This document shows positions 25,716 to 33,674 of a stretch of DNA of 64,000 nucleotides, one piece after another. Position numbers and translations under genes: made by a program. The notes beneath the pieces are model-generated. The model searched no databases, was not told the origin of the DNA, and saw nothing but the letters and a program-made list of their open reading frames with translations. Position 1 is the stretch's first letter, and every line of letters starts with the position of its first letter. Source of the DNA: UBA1930 sp943368475. Lineage in GTDB: Bacteria > Bacteroidota > Bacteroidia > Chitinophagales > Chitinophagaceae. Location of the stretch: positions 1 through 64,000 of the forward strand of contig CALRLF020000007.1 of NCBI GenBank assembly GCA_943368475.1, in the 5' to 3' direction.

Positions 25716-26593
25716 TGGATATACCTATTCACCATTCACCATTTCCGATTCACCTTGTCGAATGTCCTCGTGATGCCATGCAGGGGTGGAAGCACTTTAT
25801 TAAGACAGAAGACAAAATCCGTTACATCAACAGCCTTTTAAAAGTTGGTTTTGATACCATAGATTTTGGCAGTTTTGTTTCGCCAAAGGCAATACCTCAA
25901 ATGGCTGATACGAAAGAAGTTTTGAAAGGGTTAAAGTTTAAGGTTGAAGGTTCAAAGTTACTAGCGATAGTTGCTAACTTACGAGGAGCCGAAGATGCAG
26001 TGTTATTCGATGAAATTACATACCTCGGTTTTCCTTTTTCGATTTCACCAACATTTCAACAACGCAATACCAATAGTACTATTGAAGAAAGTTTAATTCG
26101 TGTTGATGAAATTCAGGAACTCTGTATTAAAAACAACAAACAATTGGTGGTTTATTTAAGCATGGGATTTGGCAATCCTTATGGCGATGCTTACAACGAA
26201 AATATTTTATTATACTGGGCCGATGAAATGGTGAAACGAGATATTACTATTCTTTCCTTGGCCGATACTGTTGGTGTAGCAACGCCACAACAAATCAGTT
26301 TTGCATTAGAAACATTAATTCCCAAATATCCTGAAACCGTTATTGGTGTTCACTTACACAGTACCCCACAAAACTTTGAAGAAAAATTTGCTGCTGCAGT
26401 GAAAGCAGGTTGTACCCGTTTCGATGGTGCATTAAAAGGCATTGGTGGTTGCCCAATGGCTCAAGACGATTTAGTGGGTAATATGAATACCGAATTAATG
26501 ATTCCTTATTTAGAAGAAAAAGGCTTACTGAAAAAATTGAATAAAGATGCTTTGTTAGAGAGCTTGCAAATTGCTTCGGAGATATTTATTTGA
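25715..26593 (+). CDS. mvaB: Hydroxymethylglutaryl-CoA lyase-like enzyme
   Basis: A 292-residue TIM-barrel enzyme of the DRE-type metallolyase family. Features are HLVECPRDAMQGW near the N-terminus (the R-D pair of the active site), DFGSFVSPKAIPQMADTKEV, VGVHLHSTPQNFEEKF (metal-binding HxH) and GIGGCPMAQDDLVGN (the mobile loop Cys). It splits HMG-CoA into acetoacetate and acetyl-CoA in leucine or ketone-body metabolism. Its start overlaps the rlmB stop by one base (TAATG). The first ~12 residues (MDIPIHHSPFPIH) are encoded by heptamer repeats, and a second heptamer array lies at 25929-25963. The nearby leucine-degradation genes expected for this enzyme are not in the window. Confidence 0.9.
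   Translation: MDIPIHHSPFPIHLVECPRDAMQGWKHFIKTEDKIRYINSLLKVGFDTIDFGSFVSPKAIPQMADTKEVLKGLKFKVEGSKLLAIVANLRGAEDAVLFDEITYLGFPFSISPTFQQRNTNSTIEESLIRVDEIQELCIKNNKQLVVYLSMGFGNPYGDAYNENILLYWADEMVKRDITILSLADTVGVATPQQISFALETLIPKYPETVIGVHLHSTPQNFEEKFAAAVKAGCTRFDGALKGIGGCPMAQDDLVGNMNTELMIPYLEEKGLLKKLNKDALLESLQIASEIFI
25727..25754 (+). repeat. Heptamer array at the mvaB start
   Basis: Units ATTCACC, ATTCACC, ATTTCCG, ATTCACC with exact 7-bp period, encoding the non-conserved N-terminus before LVECPRD. Confidence 0.8.
25929..25963 (+). repeat. Heptamer array inside mvaB
   Basis: Units GGTTAAA, GTTTAAG, GTTGAAG, GTTCAAA, GTTACTA. Together they encode the segment GLKFKVEGSKLL between conserved blocks of the enzyme. 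Confidence 0.75.
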
Positions 26594-26602
26594 GAAATTT
26601 TT

Positions 26603-26633
26603 ATTGCACAAATTTTACGAATTACACGAATTA
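26603..26633. repeat. Short ACGAATT-type dispersed repeat
   Basis: Two tandem 9-bp units ACGAATTAC / ACGAATTAT preceded by a related ACAAATTTT. Such cacgaatt-type repeats are common between genes in AT-rich Bacteroidota genomes. Confidence 0.45.
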
Positions 26634-26655
26634 TAGGGATTGTTTTTTGGGGCTG

Positions 26656-26724
26656 TGAACCACACAACAAATCTCAACTGTAGTTGCTGCTATCGCAAGT
26701 AGTGCCTCCTTCGTCGGCAGCTAC
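26656..26724 (-). repeat. Dispersed element, copy G (minus), long form
   Basis: Read on the minus strand it begins GTAGCTGCCGACGAAGGAGG and ends with GCAACTACAGTTG and GTGTGGTTC. The right half matches copy C. The left half carries a different insert, and the GTAGTGCC / GGCAGCTAC part can fold as a hairpin. It lies between mvaB and the small lipoprotein. Confidence 0.6.
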
Positions 26725-26802
26725 TTTGCTCTATCAGCCAGCCTTTGAGCGATAGAATAGGAATGAACTGTTTAGAGATTTATAATTAAGTAAATAAGAT
26801 TT

Positions 26803-27141
26803 ATGAAAAATATAGCAATAGGGGTATTGGTTATTGTTTTGCTAAGTTGCCATAGAGTGTTTAAAACAACTAAGAAGGTTTGTAATAATAAATTTTATGT
26901 TGAGACATTCAGCAATTCATTTATTGACGAAAGTGAAGAGTTTTTAACTGATTCTATTAGCTTTCGAATTCGTGTTGGTGTAGTGGATAATGAGCATAGT
27001 TTTTTTTACTACAGATGTACTGGTGATACATTAATAATTCAGTTAATAGCTAGAGATACAGACTCTCTTGGAAATCGAAAAATTTTGGAAGATAAAAAAT
27101 ACCTTATTAGTAAAATTGAAAAGGAATATAAAATAAGGTAA
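26803..27141 (+). CDS. Hypothetical small lipoprotein, 112 residues
   Basis: Begins with a lipoprotein signal (MKNIAIGVLVIVLLSCHRVF, lipobox-like LLSC). The rest is a small acidic/beta-type domain with FRIRVGVVDNEHSFFYYRCT and ends EKEYKIR. No family recognised. It stands between two copies of the dispersed element (26656-26724 and 27189-27242), which may have brought it into a repeat-flanked position. Confidence 0.6.
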   Translation: MKNIAIGVLVIVLLSCHRVFKTTKKVCNNKFYVETFSNSFIDESEEFLTDSISFRIRVGVVDNEHSFFYYRCTGDTLIIQLIARDTDSLGNRKILEDKKYLISKIEKEYKIR

Positions 27142-27188
27142 TACTATTTAGTTCTTCATAGCTTCAATAAATAGTTCAGTAAAGTTAT

Positions 27189-27242
27189 GCAGTAAAAGTG
27201 TGCGACGCCACTACAGCATTATAGTATTACAATAGCTGGTTT
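27189..27242 (+). repeat. Dispersed GTGCGACGCC element, copy B
   Basis: Left half AAGTGTGCGACGCCACTACA then a spacer and AATAGCTGGTTT. It lies in the 162-bp gap between the small lipoprotein and the GSCFA gene. Confidence 0.75.
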
Positions 27243-27303
27243 CACACCATTCATTCTACTCAATTTTTTTCTTCATCTTTGCCATCTTTCAATCTTTACA
27301 ATC

Positions 27304-28302
27304 ATGGTTAAGTTTCATTACGAGTTCGATATAAAATCTTTACCTCAACCCATTGCTCATGTACATAAATTGTTTTTGGTGGGCAGTTGTTTTACCGAGA
27401 ATATAGGGGAGAAGTTGAAGAAGCATAAGTTTAAAGTGCTGGAAAATCCGAATGGTATTTTGTTCAATCCTGTGAGTGTGGCTGAAGCTGTAATTAATGT
27501 GGTGGAAAATAAACAATACACAAAAGACGATTTATTCAACTACAATGAGGGCTGGCATAGCTGGCAACACCATAGTCGTTTTAGTGGAGTTACAGCCGAG
27601 GAAGCATTGCAAAAAATTAATACTGCTACACAGGAAGCACATGATTATTTAAAAACAGCAGATTATATTTTAATTACTCTTGGCAGTGCATGGATTTATA
27701 CTTTAACCGATAAAGCATTGAATGCAAAGCCTGGCACTGTTGCTGCCAACAATCATAAAGCTCCTGCAGATTGGTTTGAAAGAAGATTGATGGATGTTGG
27801 TCAGGTAATTACTGTATTGGGTACAATGTTAGACAGGCTGGGTGCATTGAATCCCAACATCAATGTAATATTCACTATTAGTCCTGTAAGGCATTTACGC
27901 GAAGGTGTAATTGATAACAACAGAAGTAAAGCTGTTTTAATTACAGGTGTGCATTATATGATTGAGCAATTGAAAAAACTCTATTATTTTCCTGCTTATG
28001 AATTGGTGATTGATGATTTAAGAGATTACCGGTTTTATGCTGAAGATTTGGTGCATCCTAATTATTATGCAACCCAATATGTTTGGGAAAAGTTTGTGAA
28101 TGCCTGCATGAATAAGGATACAAAAAAGCTGATGGAAGAAATTGCATCTATTAATTTGGCATACAACCACAAGCCTTTTAATGCAACATCCAACATGCAT
28201 AAAAAGTTTTTACAAACCAACTACGATAAAGTAAAACAGTTGCAGGAACAACACAGTTATTTGGATTTTTCGAAAGAGTTGGAGTTTTTTGCTGAGAGAT
28301 AG
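27304..28302 (+). CDS. GSCFA domain-containing protein
   Basis: A 332-residue protein carrying the family-defining motif FLVGSCFTENIGEKLK near residue 25. It also has NPNGILFNPVSVAEAV, TLGSAWIYT, a conserved FTISPVRHLREGVIDNNRSK, and a late DLVHPNYYATQYVWEKF. GSCFA proteins resemble SGNH/GDSL esterases, with the Ser-Cys-Phe motif and a late Asp-x-x-His block. Their substrate is unknown. Probably cytoplasmic, since no signal peptide is visible. The start abuts a partly heptameric CATCTTT stretch at 27274-27302. Confidence 0.9.
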   Translation: MVKFHYEFDIKSLPQPIAHVHKLFLVGSCFTENIGEKLKKHKFKVLENPNGILFNPVSVAEAVINVVENKQYTKDDLFNYNEGWHSWQHHSRFSGVTAEEALQKINTATQEAHDYLKTADYILITLGSAWIYTLTDKALNAKPGTVAANNHKAPADWFERRLMDVGQVITVLGTMLDRLGALNPNINVIFTISPVRHLREGVIDNNRSKAVLITGVHYMIEQLKKLYYFPAYELVIDDLRDYRFYAEDLVHPNYYATQYVWEKFVNACMNKDTKKLMEEIASINLAYNHKPFNATSNMHKKFLQTNYDKVKQLQEQHSYLDFSKELEFFAER

Positions 28303-28306
28303 GCTT

Positions 28307-28413
28307 GCCACGGAGGCACGGAGATTCACAGAATATTTTTAAATTATGGATTAACCACAAATAAACTACGTTTAAAAGCTTCGCTTTTCTTTGTGTCTTT
28401 GAGGCTTAGTGGT
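28307..28413. repeat. Inverted pair of CCACRGAG-type repeats
   Basis: GCCACGGAGGCACGGAGATT at 28307-28326 and, in opposite orientation, CTTTGTGTCTTTGAGGCTTA plus GTGGT at 28389-28413. Between them is a hairpin AAAAGC-TTC-GCTTTT. It fills the gap between the GSCFA and DUF2809 genes. Confidence 0.6.
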
Positions 28414-28425
28414 AAATAAAAAAAC

Positions 28426-28812
28426 ATGCTTAAAAGAAGAATTACTTATTTGCTCTTGTTTGTATTTTGTACTTGGCTGGCATTGGCTACCAGAAACCAT
28501 AAACAGTATTTTCATCCACTAGTGGTAACTTATGGTGGAGATATTATTTGGGCTGGTATGTTTTTGTTTTTATTGAGGATTATTTTTTCAAAAATTCAGG
28601 TTTGGAAATTGGTTCTTGTTAATTATGCTTTAGGCGTTGCCGATGAATGTTCTCAATTAATTACTGCTACTTGGTTTGTGGCCATTAGGCAAACCAAATT
28701 GGGCAAACTGATGTTGGGTGTTGGTTTTGTGTGGAGTGATTTGATTTGTTACGCCATTGGAACATTACTGGCCTGGGGAATTGTTTGGTTGGTTGAGCGG
28801 CCAAAGGTGTAA
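28426..28812 (+). CDS. DUF2809 membrane protein
   Basis: A 128-residue integral membrane protein with about four segments (YLLLFVFCTWLALAT, IIWAGMFLFLLRIIF, VWSDLICYAIGTLLAWGIVW). ITYLLLFVFCTWLALATRNH, then DECSQLITATW with the KLGKLMLGVGFVWSDLICYA block, matches DUF2809. Function unknown. The next gene begins 116 bp later on the same strand, with two heptamer arrays in the gap. Confidence 0.85.
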   Translation: MLKRRITYLLLFVFCTWLALATRNHKQYFHPLVVTYGGDIIWAGMFLFLLRIIFSKIQVWKLVLVNYALGVADECSQLITATWFVAIRQTKLGKLMLGVGFVWSDLICYAIGTLLAWGIVWLVERPKV

Positions 28813-28821
28813 AATTTAAGA

Positions 28822-28900
28822 GAAAAGGTAGAAGGCATAGGTTAAAAGCTATAAAGACTTTTCGTTGGTATAATTTCAAATCAAAAATTTCAAATTAGTA
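28822..28900. repeat. Two heptamer arrays between DUF2809 and methyltransferase genes
   Basis: First array at 28822-28856: GAAAAGG, TAGAAGG, CATAGGT, TAAAAGC, TATAAAG. Second at 28873-28900: ATTTCAA, ATCAAAA, ATTTCAA, ATTAGTA. Both keep a strict 7-bp period but have unrelated unit sequences. Confidence 0.65.
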
Positions 28901-28928
28901 ATAAAGAATTAATTCCTTTATTTGCGTT

Positions 28929-29828
28929 ATGTCTGTTATCACACATCATACTGCCTGTCCTTGTTGCAACAGCCAATCAATACAAGAAGTATTGGTTGCA
29001 AAAGACTATACTGTTTCTAAAGAAAATTTTGGTGTATGGGAGTGTGCTAATTGCACAGTACGGTTTACACAGGATATTCCTGATGCTGCAAGTATTGGGC
29101 CTTATTATAAAGCTGAAGCTTATGTTTCTCATACTGATACCAAAGAAGGATTGGTGAATAAGCTGTATCATGCAGTAAGAAATATTACTTTAAAAAGTAA
29201 ATGCAACTTACTTAAACAAACTACTGGTTTAGAGCAGGGAAATTTATTAGATATTGGGGCAGGAACAGGAGCTTTTGCACAAACCATGAAAGTAGCTGGC
29301 TGGCAAATAACAGGTTTAGAGCCTGATACTACTGCAAGAAATATTGCTCAGCAAAAGTTTGGTTTGCAATTGCAAACGCCCGATCAATTGTATCAGTTAC
29401 AGAATGAACAATTCGATGCTATTACCATGTGGCATGTGTTAGAGCATGTGCATGATTTACATGCATATCTACAGAAGTTTCATGCAATACTCAAGCCCAA
29501 TGGGTTGTTGTTTATTGCTGTTCCCAATTATACCAGTGGCGATGAAAGTATTTATAAGGAACATTGGGCAGCTTATGATGTGCCTAGACATTTATATCAT
29601 TTTTCTCCAAAAAGTATCGATGTGTTAGCAGCTTCAAAAGCATTTGAAGTAAAAAAATACCTGCCCATGTGGTTCGATAGTTTTTATGTTAGCATGTTAA
29701 GTGAACAATGTAAAAACGGCAAAGGAAATTTGGTATTGGCATTCATAAACGGAGCAATCTCTAATTTTCAAGCATTGTTCAATGTAAAAAAATGCAGCTC
29801 GGTTATTTATGTGCTGAAGAAACAATAA
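28929..29828 (+). CDS. Class I SAM-dependent methyltransferase with N-terminal zinc-ribbon
   Basis: A 299-residue protein. N-terminal CPCCNSQ and WECANCTVRF form a four-Cys zinc-ribbon-like module. The methyltransferase fold begins near residue 100: NLLDIGAGTGAFAQTMKVAG (motif I), LEPDTTAR, FDAITMWHVLEHVHDLHAYL and LKPNGLLFIAVPN. Proteins of this layout modify sugars, lipids or other small molecules in surface-polysaccharide and secondary pathways; the substrate is unknown. The gene is followed by a CACAAAG-type repeat and converges with a glutaminyl cyclase gene. Confidence 0.87.
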   Translation: MSVITHHTACPCCNSQSIQEVLVAKDYTVSKENFGVWECANCTVRFTQDIPDAASIGPYYKAEAYVSHTDTKEGLVNKLYHAVRNITLKSKCNLLKQTTGLEQGNLLDIGAGTGAFAQTMKVAGWQITGLEPDTTARNIAQQKFGLQLQTPDQLYQLQNEQFDAITMWHVLEHVHDLHAYLQKFHAILKPNGLLFIAVPNYTSGDESIYKEHWAAYDVPRHLYHFSPKSIDVLAASKAFEVKKYLPMWFDSFYVSMLSEQCKNGKGNLVLAFINGAISNFQALFNVKKCSSVIYVLKKQ

Positions 29829-29834
29829 GATTAA

Positions 29835-29869
29835 ACCACAAAGACACGAAGGCACTAAGATTCACTAAG
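29835..29869 (+). repeat. CCACAAAG-type dispersed repeat
   Basis: ACCACAAAGACACGAAGGCA followed by CTAAGATTCACTAAG. It belongs to the same family as 28307-28413 and 42184-42455, here with units CACAAAG, CACGAAG, CACTAAG. Confidence 0.6.
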
Positions 29870-29942
29870 TAAAAGATTAGCCTGATTAAGTATATACAGT
29901 CTAACTCTGTGTAACTCCTCAACTCAGTTACTCTTTTGTAAA

Positions 29943-30746
29943 TTAATTAAACTTTACCTCAAATATTTTAGGATAATACTTACCTGTTATAAAAAAGCGT
30001 TTTCCAACACTGTCGTAGGCAATACCATTTAAAACATCTACTTTTTCTTTTACAACTTCAGGGGCATATTTACTTAGTAAATCATCCATATTCACTTCAG
30101 CAACAACCTGCCCACTGGTAATATTTATTTGTACAATTTTATTAGTAGTCCATATATTGGCATATACAAAGCCATCAACATATTCCAACTCATTAATACT
30201 GCCTAAAGGACCATAATTGTTACTTACTGCAACGTTTTTAGTTACTGCAAAAGTTTCAGGGTCTCTATAGTATAAATTGCTGCTGCCATTGCTCATAATA
30301 AGTTGCTTGCCGTCATTCGTCATGCCCCAACCTTCACCTTCATAGGTAAACTCTTTTAATTTGGCAAAGGTTTTTGCATCGTACACAAAACATTTGTTTT
30401 CTTGCCAAGTCCACTGATAAATTTTCCCATTCAATAATGTAATACCTTCTCCAAACAAATCATTTGATAATGAAATTTTTTGTAAAGCTTTTCCAGTTTG
30501 CAATTCAGATTTGGCTAAAAAGCTTTGTCCTTTATTACCTGTTCCTTCATACAAAAAACCATCTCTAAATTCTAATCCTTCTGTAAACGAAGCTGCGTCA
30601 TGAGGATAAGTTGCAGTTACAGTATATTGTAATTGTTTAGGTTCGTTGGTAGCAGTTTTTTTAGGGTCGTCGTTATTGTTGTTGTTACAACTGCAACCAA
30701 ATAAAATTGTTGTTGCTGCAAAGACTTTTAAAATAGGCTGTTTCAT
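29943..30746 (-). CDS. Glutaminyl-peptide cyclotransferase, lipoprotein
   Basis: A 267-residue protein from the ATG at 30744-30746 (MKQPILKVFAATTILFGCSC); a TTG nine bases upstream is in frame. The signal ends in a lipobox-like LFGC, followed by an Asn-rich linker, so it is likely lipid-anchored in the periplasm. The rest is a five-bladed propeller of plant-type glutaminyl cyclase: YPHDAASFTEGLEFRDGFLY with EGTGNKGQS, LLNGKIYQWTWQENKCFVYD, EGEGWGMTNDGKQLIMSNGS, LEYVDGFVYANIWTTNKIVQ and LNGIAYDSVGKRFFITGKYY. It cyclises N-terminal Gln of exported proteins to pyroglutamate, common after signal peptides ending in A-Q, which abound in this genome. Confidence 0.9.
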   Translation of the reverse strand: MKQPILKVFAATTILFGCSCNNNNNDDPKKTATNEPKQLQYTVTATYPHDAASFTEGLEFRDGFLYEGTGNKGQSFLAKSELQTGKALQKISLSNDLFGEGITLLNGKIYQWTWQENKCFVYDAKTFAKLKEFTYEGEGWGMTNDGKQLIMSNGSSNLYYRDPETFAVTKNVAVSNNYGPLGSINELEYVDGFVYANIWTTNKIVQINITSGQVVAEVNMDDLLSKYAPEVVKEKVDVLNGIAYDSVGKRFFITGKYYPKIFEVKFN

Positions 30747-30755
30747 ATACTTCAA

Positions 30756-31085
30756 AGATGCTGTAAAATCAATATATACTTTCGGTATTTGCTAAATAAA
30801 TTAAATAATTAGTACAATTTTAGGAAATAGGGGCTATGTGCATTTGAATAAAGCCCAACAGTATTTCCAGCTTTTCGTTGCAAGCCCCAATTGCATTGGG
30901 GGCTTTTCACTGCAATCTGGCAGCCAATCAACTAAATAACAAAGCTGGGCAAACTACGAAGTATGAATTGCTGAATTGTATTCTAAAAGTTGAAGCCTAT
31001 AGTTATCGGCTGTGCGATACTTCGATTATGCCTCAGTTCAAGGTATCAAAAATTTTGACAAAGTGCAATAGCTTGTTCAAAAATA
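30756..31085. other. Intergenic region with a GCCCCAAT hairpin element
   Basis: No convincing gene. Contains a hairpin AAGCCCCAAT / ATTGGGGGCTT (30882-30905, one bulged G) inside a larger imperfect inverted repeat (CCAG...TTGCA / TGCAATCTGG, 30867-30920). It looks like a dispersed palindromic element. A 77-codon frame from 30878 overlaps the hairpin and is not gene-like. Confidence 0.5.
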
Positions 31086-32171
31086 TTAATAATGAAAACC
31101 CAAATGCTTAATTAATGAATCGGGTAGTTTAGGTAGTTTTTTTCTTTCGATTAAATAAGTTGATAAGCTAGACAAATCTTTATACACGTAATGTTTATTT
31201 AGGGCTCCTTCTAAATAACCTGAACCACTGGTGTTGCCTGTTCCTACTCTCATACCAATCATTCTGCGAACCATAATTAAATGTTTGTGTCGCCAACTGC
31301 TCATTAAATGATCTATTTCTATAAGGCTATCCAATATTTGATAAGAAGTTTGAAACACAGGAAAATCTCTATACAACATAATAAACAATGCTGCTTTTAA
31401 TGCTTTTGGTGTAAAACTGCTTCGCAACATTTCTAATTGCTCTGCTGGCACTGACGGATGTGACTGTTCAAAAAAAACATAATCAAAATCATGAATTTTA
31501 TTTTGCTCCCTTTCTGTTAATCCAGTGTTATAAATATTTCTATAATCGCTCCAAAAAGGATGTTGTGTAAGTGTATCCTGATGGGTATTTGTGTAATCGT
31601 TCCAAAATTTTTCTTCAAAAAATGGCATACGTTCAAGCCAGCAATTCACCAATTGCAACAAGCTTCTTTGTTCTTCAGTGTTATTGATTGTATTGTAATC
31701 AGGGTTTGTAAAACCGCCTTCGTTGGTACGTTTATAGTAGTCTGCATGATGCCTATTGTTTAGTTGTAAGCCCATTTTTGCCTCAATTAAACGAAATTGA
31801 ACACTTTGAAATCCTGATGATGGTGTTAATAAATTTCTGAATTCTAAAAAGTCTAAAGGCGTCATTGTATCTAAAATGCTTACTTGCTGATTGAGCAATT
31901 CCATTATTTTAATGACACGTGTAAAACGATGACGAACCAGGTTTAAATCTTCGCTGTTGTCGTTGATACTTTCCTTTGAAAAAACAGTATCTATATAATC
32001 TAGCTCAAATAAAATTTGTTTAAACCACAATTCATAAGCCTGATGAATTATAATGAATAGCATTTCATCGTGTGCAGGTTCGTTGCCTTCATTAAAACTA
32101 ACAGGGTATTGACTGTCTAATACTTTATCTAAATGCAAATATGAGCCGTAGTACATGGGTTGGGTTGACAT
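31086..32171 (-). CDS. kynA: Tryptophan 2,3-dioxygenase
   Basis: A 361-residue haem enzyme that opens the indole ring of tryptophan to N-formylkynurenine, the first step of the kynurenine pathway. Features are IIHQAYELWFKQILFELD (near residue 43), LTPSSGFQSVQFRLIEAKMG (substrate and haem region), HKHLIMVRRMIG (distal His) and the C-terminal GTGNTSGSGYLEGAL. The length matches bacterial TDO rather than short variants. No other kynurenine gene is adjacent. The -7-like TTTCTTTG on the minus strand lies just upstream. Confidence 0.95.
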   Translation of the reverse strand: MSTQPMYYGSYLHLDKVLDSQYPVSFNEGNEPAHDEMLFIIIHQAYELWFKQILFELDYIDTVFSKESINDNSEDLNLVRHRFTRVIKIMELLNQQVSILDTMTPLDFLEFRNLLTPSSGFQSVQFRLIEAKMGLQLNNRHHADYYKRTNEGGFTNPDYNTINNTEEQRSLLQLVNCWLERMPFFEEKFWNDYTNTHQDTLTQHPFWSDYRNIYNTGLTEREQNKIHDFDYVFFEQSHPSVPAEQLEMLRSSFTPKALKAALFIMLYRDFPVFQTSYQILDSLIEIDHLMSSWRHKHLIMVRRMIGMRVGTGNTSGSGYLEGALNKHYVYKDLSSLSTYLIERKKLPKLPDSLIKHLGFHY

Positions 32172-32240
32172 AACAATCGTCTTTTCTGCAAAGAAAGGAA
32201 ATTTATAAGCATTGTTATGTAGAATTAGTTTTAATGATTT

Positions 32241-33626
32241 TTATAGTTTTTTCAAATACTCAATTACAGCTTTTCTTTCAGTATCGGTTAATTTATCTCC
32301 AAATGTATGACCATAATTGCCATAGCCCTCCAGTGTTGTGTTATAATATTTTTTGCCATTTGGTTTTTCGTGAGTTTCAAATTTCCACCCCAGTTTTTCA
32401 TAATCATAATCCGTTTTTGTAAAGCTTCTGCTCCAGTAAGTGGGTCTTAGTTTGCTGTTCAATAAAGCTTCAATGGTTGGTACTGAACCATTGTGTAAAT
32501 AAGGTGCAGTAATCCACACACCATCGAGTGGTGGAGCTACATAGCCATTAGAGGGAGATAATTTTGCTGCAAATTCCCCCTGTGCATACCAACTTTTATT
32601 AAACCATTCTATAAATTGTGGATTTTGATAATTGGCTTTAAACAACAATGAATCGGTTTTAATAATATTGGATGGAATCAATAAATTAGGATACGTTTCC
32701 TTTGCTCCATAAGTGCCATGACATTTGCTGCAGTTGTTTATGAAAACAGTTTCTCCTTCTTTAGCCAATACTTCATCAATTGGTTTTGGATATTTTGGTG
32801 GTTGAATTGATTTTATAAATGCCAATACATCGCCAAAATGGCTGTACACTTCTCTTGCTTCATTGGTATCTTTTACTGTTAAAATATTGCTGAGCATTAA
32901 AAATCTGCCAAAATCGCCACGACCAAAACCATTGTAAAACATAGCATTTTTCTTTTTCAGCATCCACCAGGCTGGTACATCTGTTGGCACAGTTACGTCA
33001 GGTATTGTTAATAGCGGTTCATTGCTCCATTCTAACGTTTCAGGATTTCTATGTGCTACCAATAAAGTGGCTAATCTGTCTGCTGCATTGACCCCACGAA
33101 CTTCAGTTTCCATTTTAGGGTACACCGTTGTAAATGCAGTAAGCATTGGTTTTGCAGCATCATAACCTTTGGGCGAAAACAATTGCATGGCTTTTACACC
33201 TGCATTGGTTACAAAATTACTTTGCTTGCTAATATTGCTAAAGTCAATAAGTGTATTACCCAAGCCAATATATAAGCTATCGTCGAATACTTGAGCATGG
33301 CATTGCAAGCAAGTTGGGATTACCAAATCAATACCCTCTTTATTGGTAATCACATTAAAGCCCTGCTCAACATTGGCATTTTTGCCAGTACGATTTAAAT
33401 AGTTCTTTTTATCTTTTCCATTTAAGAAAGTATAGTAGTTGTAAGGAATACCACTTTTTAAAAAATCGCCAGTTGTTAAGTATTCATAGCCCTTAGCTGC
33501 ATCACCTGTTTTTTGAACACTGGCAGGTATATATTGAGGTTTATCTTCTTCGTTCAGCAGGCTTACAAAGGCTGTACTTGCAACAATTAGTGTAAGTAAA
33601 CAACTGATAAGGGTGAGTTTTTTCAT
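32241..33626 (-). CDS. Di-haem c-type cytochrome (CCP/RoxA-like)
   Basis: A 461-residue exported protein with a signal peptide (MKKLTLISCLLTLIVASTAF). Two haem-binding CxxCH motifs are visible, CLQCH near residue 106 and CSKCHG near residue 298. A later block, APPLDGVWITAPYLHNGSVP then TIEALL, is typical of di-haem peroxidase-like cytochromes including the RoxA group of oxygenases. The periplasmic enzyme could reduce peroxide or act as an oxygenase; the sequence alone does not decide. It stands alone between kynA and the DNA ligase gene. Confidence 0.85.
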   Translation of the reverse strand: MKKLTLISCLLTLIVASTAFVSLLNEEDKPQYIPASVQKTGDAAKGYEYLTTGDFLKSGIPYNYYTFLNGKDKKNYLNRTGKNANVEQGFNVITNKEGIDLVIPTCLQCHAQVFDDSLYIGLGNTLIDFSNISKQSNFVTNAGVKAMQLFSPKGYDAAKPMLTAFTTVYPKMETEVRGVNAADRLATLLVAHRNPETLEWSNEPLLTIPDVTVPTDVPAWWMLKKKNAMFYNGFGRGDFGRFLMLSNILTVKDTNEAREVYSHFGDVLAFIKSIQPPKYPKPIDEVLAKEGETVFINNCSKCHGTYGAKETYPNLLIPSNIIKTDSLLFKANYQNPQFIEWFNKSWYAQGEFAAKLSPSNGYVAPPLDGVWITAPYLHNGSVPTIEALLNSKLRPTYWSRSFTKTDYDYEKLGWKFETHEKPNGKKYYNTTLEGYGNYGHTFGDKLTDTERKAVIEYLKKL

Positions 33627-33674
33627 TGTATTAAAATTAATCCAAGATATACAAACAGAATTTTTACAGAAAAG

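Noticed and set aside
26603..26633. Possible CRISPR-like repeats
   Set aside because: Only two short 9-bp units with no spacer-repeat structure and no cas genes; it is a short dispersed repeat.
30878..31111. A 77-codon plus-strand frame between the glutaminyl cyclase and kynA genes
   Set aside because: It overlaps a palindromic repeat hairpin, overlaps the kynA 3' end on the opposite strand, has no recognisable domain or signal peptide, and its composition is not gene-like.
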